Below are positions 24,843-33,014 of a stretch of DNA of 64,000 nucleotides, piece after piece; position 1 is the stretch's first letter; each line of letters opens with the position of its first letter. The translations under genes and the position numbers were made by a program. The DNA comes from Rhizobiaceae bacterium (GTDB lineage Bacteria > Pseudomonadota > Alphaproteobacteria > Rhizobiales > Rhizobiaceae): contig JAHBYZ010000008.1 of the NCBI GenBank assembly GCA_019635695.1, positions 57,874-121,873 of the forward strand. The letters are read 5' to 3'. The notes beneath the pieces are model-generated. The model did not search any database and had not been told where the DNA came from. It was given only the letters and a program-made list of their open reading frames with translations.

Positions 24843-25982
24843 TTATCGCTTCAGGGCCGACGAATACTGCCAGACCGTCGTCTTGCCGCCACGCATGAAC
24901 TGGTCCGGGTGGTGGATCGAGCCCCCAAGCATCTCCGCCGCATGCCACGGCCAGCGCGGTTCGCGCAGCAGGCCGCGGCCAAGCGCCACCATGTCGGCCT
25001 TGCCGGAGCGCACGACATAGTCGGCATGGCCGGGGTCGGTGATGAGCCCGACGGCCATGGTCGGCAGGTCCGCGCGGCGGCGAATCTCGGCGGCGAAATC
25101 GACCTGATAGCCGGCAAACATTCTGATTTTCTGCGACGGATCGCTGCCGCCGCTGGACGCCGTGACGTAGTCGCAGCCGAGTGCCTTCAGGCGCGTGGCG
25201 AAGGCGATTGTATCCTCAATATCCCAGCCGCCGTCGATCCAGTCCGTAGCCGAGACGCGAACGCCCATCGGGCGATCTGCCGGCCACGCCTTGCGCGCGG
25301 CTTCGAACACAGCAAGCGGGAAACGCATGCGGTTCTCACGCGAGCCTCCGAACTCGTCCTCCCGCCGGTTGCTGACCGGCGACAGGAAGGAGTGCAGCAG
25401 GTAGCCATGGGCGCAATGGATCTCGAGCAGATCGTAGCTGGCGCGCGCCGCGCGGGTGGCCGATCGCGCAAACTGCTGCACGATCTCCCCAATATCGTCC
25501 TTGTCGAGCACCTTCAGCGGATTTGTCCTGCCCGGAAAGCCCACCGGCGACGGCGCGGAGAGCAGCCAGCCGCCTTCCTCCGGCGGCAGCTGCCGCCAGC
25601 CGTGCCAGGGGATATCCATCGAACCCTTGCGGCCGGCATGCCAGAGCTGGATCGCGTGCTTCGCCGGGGCATAGCGGCGGCAGGTCTCGACCACGCCGGC
25701 CAGCGCTTCTTCATGCGCGTCGGTGAACAAGCCGAGCGAGGTCGGCGCATCGCGGCCGAGCGCGCTGACGGCAGCCGCCTCGGTGAAGACCAGGCCGACG
25801 CCCGACAGCGCCATCGTGCCAAGATGGATCTTGTGCCACTCGGTCGCGGAGCCGTCGCGGTTGGCCATGTACTGGCCCATCGGCGAGTAGACGATGCGGT
25901 TCTCTAGCTCCAGCCCGCGCAGAGCGATCGACGAGAACAGCAAACCTTCTGCCGCTGCCCCTGCCTCGCTAGTCGGCTTCAT
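24843..25982 (-). CDS. NADH:flavin oxidoreductase (old yellow enzyme, YqjM/enoate reductase type)
   Basis: A 379-residue FMN TIM-barrel enzyme. Family blocks are NRIVYSPMGQYMANRDGSATEWHKIHLGTMALSGVGLVFTEA (residues 27-70), the substrate-binding EIHCAHGYLLHSFLSPVSNRREDEFGG near 185-215, and a C-terminal VRSGKADMVALGRGLLREPRWPWHAA. It reduces activated C=C bonds (enones, dienoyl-CoA). There is no C-terminal iron-sulfur/FAD extension, so it is the single-domain form. Its start overlaps the end of tctA by 14 bases, making it the last gene of the tctCBA operon. Confidence 0.87.
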   Translation of the reverse strand: MKPTSEAGAAAEGLLFSSIALRGLELENRIVYSPMGQYMANRDGSATEWHKIHLGTMALSGVGLVFTEAAAVSALGRDAPTSLGLFTDAHEEALAGVVETCRRYAPAKHAIQLWHAGRKGSMDIPWHGWRQLPPEEGGWLLSAPSPVGFPGRTNPLKVLDKDDIGEIVQQFARSATRAARASYDLLEIHCAHGYLLHSFLSPVSNRREDEFGGSRENRMRFPLAVFEAARKAWPADRPMGVRVSATDWIDGGWDIEDTIAFATRLKALGCDYVTASSGGSDPSQKIRMFAGYQVDFAAEIRRRADLPTMAVGLITDPGHADYVVRSGKADMVALGRGLLREPRWPWHAAEMLGGSIHHPDQFMRGGKTTVWQYSSALKR

Positions 25983-27480
25983 TGAAGACCTCCTTGCGCT
26001 CGCGCCTGATGGCAGGAGCCGCTACCGCCAGAAGCAGCGCCGCGGCGACCAGCAGGAAAGTCAGGCTCAGCGGCCGGGTGAAGAACACCGAGGGATCGCC
26101 ATCGGAGAGCTGCATGCCGCGGCGCAGGTTCTCTTCCATCATCGGGCCGAGGATAAGGCCCAGCGCCAACGGCGCCGGCTCGCAGTCGAGCTTGATGAGC
26201 ACGTAGCCGAAGACTCCGAAGGCGACAGCGACGAAGACGTCGAAAACACTGTTGTTGATGCCGAACGCGCCGATGCAGCAGAACACGATGATCATCACGA
26301 ACAGATATTCGTATCGGACCCGCACGAGCTGAACCCACAGGCCGATGAGCGGCAGGTTGATGACGACCAGCATGAGGTTGCCGATCCACATGCTGACGAT
26401 CATGCCCCACACCAGCGCCGGCCGCTCGGTCATCACCTGCGGCCCGGGCGTGATGCCCTGCAGCATCATCGCGCCGATCATCAGCGCCATGACGGCATTG
26501 GACGGCAGGCCGAGCGTCAGCATGGGGATGAACGACGTCTGCGCTCCGGCGTTGTTGGCGGCCTCGGGGCCGGCGAGGCCTTCCACGACACCCGTGCCGA
26601 ATTTCTCCGGATGCGAGGAAATCCGTCGCTCGACCGCATAGGAGGCGAAGGAGGCGAGCACCGCGCCGCCGCCGGGCAGGATGCCCAGCGCCGAGCCCAC
26701 GAGCGTGCCGCGCACGGCGGCAGGGCCGCCCTTGCGGAAATCGTTGCGGTCGGGCCACAGGGCGCGCAGGCCGGTGCTTTTCAGCTTTGCCTGCTCGCGC
26801 GGCTTCTCCAGATTCGCCATCAGGTCGGCGAGGCCGAACAGGCCGATGGCGATCGGCACGAAGTTGATGCCGTCGAGCAGTTCCGGAAAACCCAGCGTGT
26901 GGCGGCCGATGCCGGTGTTGACGTCGGTGCCGACCGAGCCGAGCAGGATGCCGACGAAGATCATGGCAATGGCCTTCACCACCGAGCCGCGCGCCATGAC
27001 GACGGCGCCGACGAGGCCGAGCACCATCAGCGAGAAATAGTCGTAGTCGGTGAAATAGAGCGCGACCTTGGCCAGTGCGGGAGCGAACAGCGCCACAATG
27101 AGCGTGGCGACGGTGCCGGCGAAGAACGAGGCCAGCGCGGCAACCGCCAGCGCTGGCCCGGCACGGCCCTTCATGGCCATCTGGTAACCGTCGAGCGTGC
27201 TGACGATGGACGATGTCTCGCCGGGCAGGCGCGCCAGGATCGCCGTGGTCGAACCCCCATACTGGGCACCGTAGTAGATGCCCGCCAGCATGATCAGCGC
27301 AGAATCGGGCGGCAGGTAGAAGGTGATCGGCAGCAGGATAGCCATGGTGGCGAGTGGCCCGATGCCAGGCAGCACGCCGACGAAGGTGCCGAGCAGCGCG
27401 CCGACGAAGCACATCAGCAGGTTGAAGGGCTGCGCGGCCGTAGCCAGCCCGAGGCTCAGATTGGACAGGAACGCGTCCAT
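25969..27480 (-). CDS. tctA: Tripartite tricarboxylate transporter large membrane subunit
   Basis: A 503-residue TctA-family protein with about twelve helices. Signature blocks are GALLGTFVGVLPGIGPLATMAILLPITFYLPPDSALIMLAGIYYGAQYGGSTTAILARLPGE-type sequence in the first 90 residues and the internally repeated LVGSALGILPGGGAVLASFASYAVE near 255-280, plus GPEAANNAGAQTSFIPMLTLGLPSNAVMALMIGAM. It forms the ion-coupled channel with TctB and receives substrate from TctC. Such systems carry citrate, aromatic acids and other carboxylates. 16 bp after tctB. Confidence 0.93.
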   Translation of the reverse strand: MDAFLSNLSLGLATAAQPFNLLMCFVGALLGTFVGVLPGIGPLATMAILLPITFYLPPDSALIMLAGIYYGAQYGGSTTAILARLPGETSSIVSTLDGYQMAMKGRAGPALAVAALASFFAGTVATLIVALFAPALAKVALYFTDYDYFSLMVLGLVGAVVMARGSVVKAIAMIFVGILLGSVGTDVNTGIGRHTLGFPELLDGINFVPIAIGLFGLADLMANLEKPREQAKLKSTGLRALWPDRNDFRKGGPAAVRGTLVGSALGILPGGGAVLASFASYAVERRISSHPEKFGTGVVEGLAGPEAANNAGAQTSFIPMLTLGLPSNAVMALMIGAMMLQGITPGPQVMTERPALVWGMIVSMWIGNLMLVVINLPLIGLWVQLVRVRYEYLFVMIIVFCCIGAFGINNSVFDVFVAVAFGVFGYVLIKLDCEPAPLALGLILGPMMEENLRRGMQLSDGDPSVFFTRPLSLTFLLVAAALLLAVAAPAIRRERKEVFNEAD

Positions 27481-27495
27481 TTCAGGCCTCCGCGG

Positions 27496-27951
27496 TCACA
27501 GGAAGCGCGGCCATACGGACACGGGGAGCTTGAAGCCGTAGTAGAACAGCGCAACCGAGAGGGCCGACAGGCCGACGGCCAGCGCCAGCGTGGGCAGCAG
27601 CGGCGCGCGCGGGATGGCGGCACGCCCCACGAAGACCGCCAGGAAGATCGCCGCGACAAGCCCGAGCCAGTCAAGGGATATGCCGAAGGCGACCACTGCC
27701 AGCGGCACGAGCAGGAAGGGACGCCACGAAACGGGCTCCACGCCGGCGCCGGCGTGGACAAGACCGCGCACGAGGCACACCGTCCCGAGCACCGCAAGGA
27801 TGAGCGCCGCGCCAAGCGGTATGTAGCCCGGCCCCATGTTGACCGCGGTCCCCAGCGGCAGGCCGCGGCCGTTGACGATGAAGGCCAGCGCGATCGCGAT
27901 GAAAAGCAGGCCGGAGAGAAAGTCTTGCTTGCCCTTTATCGTCGCCTCCAC
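27496..27951 (-). CDS. tctB: Tripartite tricarboxylate transporter small membrane subunit
   Basis: A 151-residue membrane protein with four predicted helices (about 11-28, 43-62, 80-115 in two, 125-145), the size and shape of TctB. The start appears to be the GTG at 27951, which has only a weak upstream GAAG. It lies between tctC and tctA in the standard order C-B-A; the gap to tctC holds a strong hairpin. Confidence 0.85.
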   Translation of the reverse strand: MEATIKGKQDFLSGLLFIAIALAFIVNGRGLPLGTAVNMGPGYIPLGAALILAVLGTVCLVRGLVHAGAGVEPVSWRPFLLVPLAVVAFGISLDWLGLVAAIFLAVFVGRAAIPRAPLLPTLALAVGLSALSVALFYYGFKLPVSVWPRFL

Positions 27952-27982
27952 ACTTCAAAGTCGCGCCGGCGCGCAGAAGAGG

Positions 27983-28010
27983 GGAAGGAGCCGCGACTCC
28001 GGCTCCTTCC
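27983..28010 (-). promoter_or_regulatory. Intercistronic hairpin between tctC and tctB
   Basis: A perfect 10-bp inverted repeat, GGAAGGAGCC and GGCTCCTTCC, with an 8-base loop and no U tract. Such hairpins after binding-protein genes stabilise the upstream message or partly terminate, giving excess TctC over TctB/TctA. Confidence 0.6.
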
Positions 28011-28030
28011 GCGACCGCTCAGCCGCTCGG

Positions 28031-29050
28031 CTATTGCGGCGTGAAGCCGACCGCCTTCGCGACCTCGGCCCAGCGCTTGATCTCGGCCTGGAAGAAGGCC
28101 GTGAAGGCCTCCGGCCCGTCCGGGCTCGGCGTCGTTCCGAACTGTTTCAGCCGGTCGATCATCGCAGGCGCTGCAAGCGCCTCCTTCAGCGCCGCTGCGA
28201 TCCGGTCGATCGCTTCCTTCGGCGTGCCTGCCGGCGCGGCAAGCCCGGTCCAGCTGATGAACTCATAACCCGGCACTGCCTCGGCAATTGCCGGAACGTC
28301 CGGAAGATCCGGCAGCCGCTGCGGCGAGGTCACAGCGATGATCTTCAGCTGCCCCGATGTGACGAAAGGCGCCGCCGCACCCGGCGTCGCGATGGTGAGC
28401 TGGACCTGATCGGCCACGACCGCCTGCAGCGCAGGCGCGCCGCCCTGGTAGCGCACGACGGGAATGTCGGTGCCGGCGAGCTTGTTCAACTGACCGATGC
28501 CGAGGATGTCGGAAGCGCCCTGCGCGGCGTATTTCACCTTGCCCGGGTTTGCCTTGGCGTAGGCGATCAGCTCGGCAATGTTGTTGGCCGGAAGGCTCGC
28601 CGCCGCGGTCAGGTAGACGGCACGCCCTTCGATCTTGGAGATCGGCTGCAGCTTGTCGAGCGTCGCTGCGTCGAAGCCGGCATTGGTCTGCGGCAGGATG
28701 ACGGTGCCGAGCGTCGCCATGAGGATCGTGTAGCCGTCCGCATCGGCGCGAGAAACATAGTCGACGGCGATCTGGCCACTGGCACCAGTGCGGTTCTCGA
28801 CGATCACCTGCTGGCCGAGGATGGGCGTCATCGCCTCGGCGATCAGGCGGGCGAGCACGTCCGTCGGGCCGCCGGCCGCGAGCGGGACGACGATGCGCAC
28901 AGGCTTTTCCGGGAAGGCGGCAAAGGCCTTGGTGGAACCGAAAGCAAAAGCGGCGCCAAGCGCCAGCGATGAGAGCAGCAACCGCCGGCGCATCCGGTCA
29001 GGACCCGGCATTGCGGCCGAAATCGCTTGCTTGTTCGAATCTGCAGACAT
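28031..29050 (-). CDS. tctC: Tripartite tricarboxylate transporter substrate-binding protein (Bug family)
   Basis: A 339-residue periplasmic receptor. The N-terminus has an unusual 19-residue hydrophilic lead, then MRRRLLLSSLALGAAFAFGSTKAFA, a signal peptide with three arginines that could use Sec or Tat. The mature part has the Bug-family FPEKPVRIVVPLAAGGPTDVLARLIAEAM, VENRTGASGQIAVDYVSRADADGYTILMATLG and YEFISWTGLAAPAGTPKEAIDRIAAAL. GGGAGG precedes the ATG by six bases. First gene of tctCBA-OYE, controlled from the 204-bp divergent region with the ACAD 2 pair. Confidence 0.93.
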   Translation of the reverse strand: MSADSNKQAISAAMPGPDRMRRRLLLSSLALGAAFAFGSTKAFAAFPEKPVRIVVPLAAGGPTDVLARLIAEAMTPILGQQVIVENRTGASGQIAVDYVSRADADGYTILMATLGTVILPQTNAGFDAATLDKLQPISKIEGRAVYLTAAASLPANNIAELIAYAKANPGKVKYAAQGASDILGIGQLNKLAGTDIPVVRYQGGAPALQAVVADQVQLTIATPGAAAPFVTSGQLKIIAVTSPQRLPDLPDVPAIAEAVPGYEFISWTGLAAPAGTPKEAIDRIAAALKEALAAPAMIDRLKQFGTTPSPDGPEAFTAFFQAEIKRWAEVAKAVGFTPQ

Positions 29051-29078
29051 CGGTTCCTCCCTGAACGCTAAGCAGGGC

Positions 29079-29109
29079 TATAGGGTATACTTTTTTATGC
29101 CGCCGTCAA
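29079..29109 (-). promoter_or_regulatory. Promoter and CoA-cluster operator for tctC
   Basis: On the minus strand TTGACG (29104-29109) is followed after 16 bases by TACCCT. The dyad copy TATAGGGTATACTTTTTT (29079-29096, 9 of 12 fixed positions) overlaps the -10 region, about 30 bases before the tctC start. Confidence 0.55.
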
Positions 29110-29205
29110 CGGAGTTTGCCTTTTGGTGCACACTGGCGGCTGAAACTACTGACCCTATTGGGCATATGCGGCGCGGTGCGACGCCTGCCGCTGCCGATTT
29201 CAGTG

Positions 29206-29234
29206 TTGATCGGGATAAAAAGTACCCTTATTAA
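29206..29234 (+). promoter_or_regulatory. Promoter and CoA-cluster operator for the ACAD 2 operon
   Basis: TTGATC (29206-29211), 17-base spacer, TATTAA (29229-29234): a good promoter 20 bases before the ATG. The operator TAAAAAGTACCCTTATTA (29216-29233, 11 of 12 fixed positions) fills the space between -35 and -10, as expected for repression by steric block. Confidence 0.68.
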
Positions 29235-29254
29235 GCTCGACGATCGGAGGAACC

Positions 29255-30193
29255 ATGGGTCTCAGTCTCAGGCAGGACGAGAGTGTCGCCGCGGTTGCGG
29301 ATTCGGTCCAGCGGTATTGCGCGTCGCTGCCGGCCGGCATCGCCTTTCGCGAGCTGTGGAGAGGATTGGCAGATCTCGGCCTGTTCTCACTGCCCGAGCT
29401 TTTCGCCGAGAGCGCCTGCGCCGCGACGGTCGCCGGCATGGAGGCGCTCGGCCGGCGCGGCATCGGCGGCCCGGTCGCCGACACGCTGACCTTCGCGGCC
29501 TGCGCGCCGGCCGACCTGCTGGAGCCGGTTATCGCTGGCGCTACCGTCGCCTGTCTCGGGCGCCTGCCGCTTGTCCCGTTTCCTGACATGCCGGCGATTC
29601 ATGTTACCAACGCCGACGGCAAGGCCGTCCTCCTCGACATCGCTTCCGCCGAACCGGTCGACATGCTGGCCGGCGAGGCGTGGGCGCGTGTGACGGGGTC
29701 GACCGGACGCGATCTCGGACCGTTCGCGACCTGGGCCGACCGCTACGACATCGCAATCTCGGGCTGGCTGGTCGGCGCCGGGCTGGAGCTGACCGAGGCC
29801 GCCTCCGCGCATGCCGCCCAGCGCGTCCAGTTCGGCAAGACCATCGGCGAGTTCCAGGCGGTGGCCGCGCCGCTGGCGCGGGCCATCATGGCGCTCGATT
29901 CGTCCAAGGTTCTTGTGGAGACAGCGGCCGCAAATCTCGACGCAGGCGACGCGTGCCTCGTCACCGCCGCGCGATGGTCGGCGGCACGGGCGGCAGAACA
30001 GGCCGCGATCACCGCCCACCAGACCTACGGCGCCTTCGGCGTCCTGGAGGCGGGACCGGTCTTTGGCCGATCGCGCCGGATTCGCCAGATCGCATCGCAA
30101 TTCCCGCAGGAACGGCCGGTCGACGCCCAGGCCGCGCTCGGCTCGGGGTCGCTCGGCATCCTTGACCGGAACTGCGCGGAGGCCGTCCGATGA
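29255..30193 (+). CDS. Acyl-CoA dehydrogenase family, small subunit-like (ACAD 2b)
   Basis: A 312-residue, shortened acyl-CoA dehydrogenase. The middle beta domain is reduced as in ACAD 1b; the C-terminal helical domain has HAAQRVQFGKTIGEFQAVAAPLARAIMALDSSKVLV and ITAHQTYGAFGVLEAGPVFGRSRR. It overlaps the following ACAD gene by four bases (ATGA), so the two are made in a coupled way and probably form a heteromeric enzyme. FAD-binding arginine and glutamine-containing segments remain, but the usual catalytic glutamate is not obvious. Confidence 0.8.
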   Translation: MGLSLRQDESVAAVADSVQRYCASLPAGIAFRELWRGLADLGLFSLPELFAESACAATVAGMEALGRRGIGGPVADTLTFAACAPADLLEPVIAGATVACLGRLPLVPFPDMPAIHVTNADGKAVLLDIASAEPVDMLAGEAWARVTGSTGRDLGPFATWADRYDIAISGWLVGAGLELTEAASAHAAQRVQFGKTIGEFQAVAAPLARAIMALDSSKVLVETAAANLDAGDACLVTAARWSAARAAEQAAITAHQTYGAFGVLEAGPVFGRSRRIRQIASQFPQERPVDAQAALGSGSLGILDRNCAEAVR

Positions 30194-31299
30194 ACCTGAC
30201 GCTGTCGCGCGAGGACGCCAACTTCCTTGACGAGGTAAGGCAGACGCTCGCCCCGTTCGACGACACCAACGGCTTCGTGGTCAGCAACACGACGCCGGCG
30301 CTCAAGGCCTTCTACAAGGCGCTGGCCGCGCGCAACTGGCTGGCGCTGTCCTGGCCGGTCTCGGCCGGCGGGCTCGGGCGCTCGCCGCTACAGGAGTTCC
30401 TGTTGTGGAACGAGGCGCATTTCCGCAACATCGCGCGGCCGCCGCAGGGCGTCGGCGTCGTCGCCAAGACCATCATCCGCCACGGTACGGACGCGCAGAA
30501 AGAGCGCTGGCTCGGCCCGATCCGCCGCCACGAGGCAACCTTCGCGCTGGCCTACAGCGAGCCGAATGCGGGCTCCGACCTCGGCAGCCTGCAATGCAAG
30601 GCGGTGCTTTCCGGCGACCGGTACGTGCTCAACGGCAACAAGTGCTGGAACTCGAAGGCACACACGGTCGACTATCTCTGGCTGCTGTGCCGCACTGGCG
30701 AGGCTTCTGCCGGCAAGAAGGGGCTGACACTTCTGATCGTTGACGCCCATGCGCCGGGCGTCGTCATCCGCCCGCTGAAGCTGATGTGCGGCAACATGGT
30801 CACGGAGATCTTCTTCGAGAACGCCGAGGTGCCGGTGACGCATCGCATCGGGCCGGAAAACGGCGCGTGGCGACTCATCACCGAGGCGCTCGCCGACGAG
30901 CGCTACGTGCATTTCACGCCCGGTCGCGTGCGGCGCGACTATTTTGTGCTCCGCGACTGGCTGGAGGCTCATGGCAAACTCGCCGACCCCGCGGCCCGGC
31001 GCCGCTTCGATGAGCTCGCAGTGCAGGTGCTGCAGGCCGAGGCGCATGTGCTGCGCCTGCTGACCAACGAGGGGGACGCCTCCGGCATCGCGGCGTCCAA
31101 CAAGCTGGCGCATGTCAACACCATCCAGGCGATCGCGCGCGCCGCGATCGAGCTCGGCGGCATCGAGGCGATGGTGCTGGACGAACCGACCTCGCTGCAC
31201 TGGCGCCAGACGATGACCGAATCGATCGGCGGCGGCACGACCGAGATCATGGAGAGCATCGTGGCGCGCCAGCGCCTTGGTCTTTCCGCCAATCGCTGA
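30190..31299 (+). CDS. Acyl-CoA dehydrogenase (ACAD 2a)
   Basis: A 369-residue acyl-CoA dehydrogenase with the complete fold: LAARNWLALSWPVSAGGLGRSPLQEFLLWNEA, EATFALAYSEPNAGSDLGSLQCKAVLSGDRYVLNGNKCWNSKAHTVDYLWLLCRTG (about 115-170), and a C-terminal RQTMTESIGGGTTEIMESIVARQRLGL. Part of a three-gene operon (29255-32072) with its small partner and an SDR. Together these could oxidise a cyclic or branched acyl-CoA and then its hydroxyacyl derivative. Confidence 0.85.
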   Translation: MNLTLSREDANFLDEVRQTLAPFDDTNGFVVSNTTPALKAFYKALAARNWLALSWPVSAGGLGRSPLQEFLLWNEAHFRNIARPPQGVGVVAKTIIRHGTDAQKERWLGPIRRHEATFALAYSEPNAGSDLGSLQCKAVLSGDRYVLNGNKCWNSKAHTVDYLWLLCRTGEASAGKKGLTLLIVDAHAPGVVIRPLKLMCGNMVTEIFFENAEVPVTHRIGPENGAWRLITEALADERYVHFTPGRVRRDYFVLRDWLEAHGKLADPAARRRFDELAVQVLQAEAHVLRLLTNEGDASGIAASNKLAHVNTIQAIARAAIELGGIEAMVLDEPTSLHWRQTMTESIGGGTTEIMESIVARQRLGLSANR

Positions 31300-31313
31300 C
31301 CTCGGAGGCGCAG

Positions 31314-32072
31314 ATGAAGCTCGATCTCTCCGGCCGCCGCGCCGTCGTCACCGGCGGCAGCCGCGGCATCGGGCTCGCCACCGCAATGGCGTTCGCGCGG
31401 GCCGGTGCGCACATCTCAATCTGCGCCCGCAAGCCCGAGGCGCTTGAAAAGGCGCGCACCGCGCTGGCGGTCGCCGGCAACGGGATCGTGCATGCGGAGA
31501 CTTGCGACGTGGCCGACGCAGCCTCGGTCGCGCGCTACGTGGAGGCCGCCGCGCTGGCGCTCGGCGGCATAGACATCCTTGTCAACAACGTCACCGGCGG
31601 GAGCACCGGCATCACCGAGGCCGACTGGATGAAGGCCGTCAATGTCGACATTCTCGGCACCGTTCATGTCTCCAACGCGGCCCAGCCATTTCTCGAAGCC
31701 GGTTCGTGCTCCTGCATCATCAACGTCGCGTCGAAGGCGGCGTTCAGGCCCAACCCGCGCGGTCAGGCCTACTCGGCCGCCAAGGCAGCGATCATGAACC
31801 TCACCGCTTCGCAGGCGGCGGCGATGGGACGCAAGGGCGTGCGGGTGAATTGCGTGGCCCCGGGGTCGACCGATTTTCCCGGCGGCTTCTGGGACAGGGT
31901 CCGCACCAGCGATCCGGAACGCTATGCCAAGACTGCCAGGAGCTTCCCGTTCGGGCGGTTCGGGACGGAGCAGGATATTGCCGGCGTGATGCTGTTTCTC
32001 GCTTCGCCGGCCGGTTCGTGGATCACTGGACAGACGATACTGGTCGATGGCGGCCAGACGCTGGGCGCCTGA
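31314..32072 (+). CDS. SDR-family oxidoreductase (SDR 3)
   Basis: A 252-residue classical SDR with TGGSRGIG at 13-20, NNVTGG near 88 (NNAG variant), Ser in NVASKAAFRPNPRG, YSAAK near 157 and the C-terminal FLASPAGSWITGQTILVDGGQTLG. A good ribosome-binding site (GGAGG) lies before the ATG, 14 bp after the ACAD stop. Likely a hydroxyacyl-CoA or alcohol dehydrogenase. It is convergent with the alpha/beta hydrolase gene, with only three bases between stop codons. Confidence 0.87.
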   Translation: MKLDLSGRRAVVTGGSRGIGLATAMAFARAGAHISICARKPEALEKARTALAVAGNGIVHAETCDVADAASVARYVEAAALALGGIDILVNNVTGGSTGITEADWMKAVNVDILGTVHVSNAAQPFLEAGSCSCIINVASKAAFRPNPRGQAYSAAKAAIMNLTASQAAAMGRKGVRVNCVAPGSTDFPGGFWDRVRTSDPERYAKTARSFPFGRFGTEQDIAGVMLFLASPAGSWITGQTILVDGGQTLGA

Positions 32073-32075
32073 AAC

Positions 32076-33014
32076 CTATCGCGCGGGAAGCCCCGCGAAG
32101 ATGGTGCGCAGCGCCGAGACCAGCGCGATCGGCTGGTCGACCATCACATGGTGCGCGGCTTCCGGGATCGTCACCAGCGCGGTGCCGGGCGGGCGCGTGC
32201 GGGCGATGTAGTCCACGTCCTGCGGCCGGTAGAGCGCGGAGTTGCTGCCGAGGATGATCGTGAACGGCACGCCGGCATCGCGCGGCAGCTCGTGGATGGC
32301 GTTCTGCCGGTCGGGCGACCAGTGCCGCGGATCGAAGCACCAACGCCAGCCGGTCCCGGATGCGTCGTCGACATATGTCAGCGACCGTCGAGCGATATAG
32401 TCGGCCAAATAGAGGTTCTCGCAAGGCTGCCACGGCGAGAAGCGATAGCGGGCAAGCGCCTCTTCCATCGTCGCGTAGATGCGGCTGGGCTTGCGCTCAA
32501 CGGCGCCCCAGCGCTGCCGGCGCAGTTCCACCGTTTCGACGGAATAGATCGCCGGGTCGATCAGCACGGCGGCACGCAGGCGATCTCCGACGAGGGAGGC
32601 AAGCTCGGCCGCCATCAGGCAGCCGTAGGAATGCGCCACGACGAGAGGACGGACGGACGATTCGAAAGCTCCCGCGTGCTCAAGCGCGGCCAGCGCCTCC
32701 TCGGCCAGCAGCGCTTCCGGATAGGCCTCGCGCCACCCGGAGCGCCCCATGCCCGACCACGAGATCGCGGCGACACGGAACCGGCGGCTGAAGAAGGGTG
32801 CAATGAAACTCCACCAGTCGGCATGCGCCCCCTTGCCGTGGAGGAAGAGCAGAACCGGCGCGCCGACCTCGCCCCAGGTGAGCAGTTCGATGTCAACGCC
32901 ATGCACGGGGATCGTGCCGCGCTCGGGCGCTTCCGCGATGGTTGTGTGGTACCAGTCGGGTGCCGGCGGCACCCTGCCGTCCAGCAGCGGAGGCCGTTCG
33001 ACCGGTCTGGTCAC
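32076..33014 (-). CDS. Alpha/beta hydrolase
   Basis: A 312-residue alpha/beta hydrolase. The oxyanion region is LLFLHGKGAHADWWSFIAPFF, the nucleophile elbow VVAHSYGCLMAAEL (Ser near residue 127), a possible acid in FTIILGSNSALYRPQDVDYIA and the catalytic histidine in PEAAHHVMVDQPIALV near residue 292. The GTG start at 33014 overlaps the upstream ACAD stop (GTGA); the longer upstream open frame belongs to another frame of the ACAD gene. Possible roles are hydrolysis of an ester or lactone, a CoA thioester, or a ring-derived diketone. Confidence 0.8.
   Translation of the reverse strand: MTRPVERPPLLDGRVPPAPDWYHTTIAEAPERGTIPVHGVDIELLTWGEVGAPVLLFLHGKGAHADWWSFIAPFFSRRFRVAAISWSGMGRSGWREAYPEALLAEEALAALEHAGAFESSVRPLVVAHSYGCLMAAELASLVGDRLRAAVLIDPAIYSVETVELRRQRWGAVERKPSRIYATMEEALARYRFSPWQPCENLYLADYIARRSLTYVDDASGTGWRWCFDPRHWSPDRQNAIHELPRDAGVPFTIILGSNSALYRPQDVDYIARTRPPGTALVTIPEAAHHVMVDQPIALVSALRTIFAGLPAR

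Noticed and set aside
25894..28044. A 716-codon open frame on the plus strand opposite the tct genes and OYE
   Set aside because: Its composition is that of a reversed GC-rich coding strand (Arg/Gln/Asp/His-rich, no domain), and it runs antisense to four well-supported genes.
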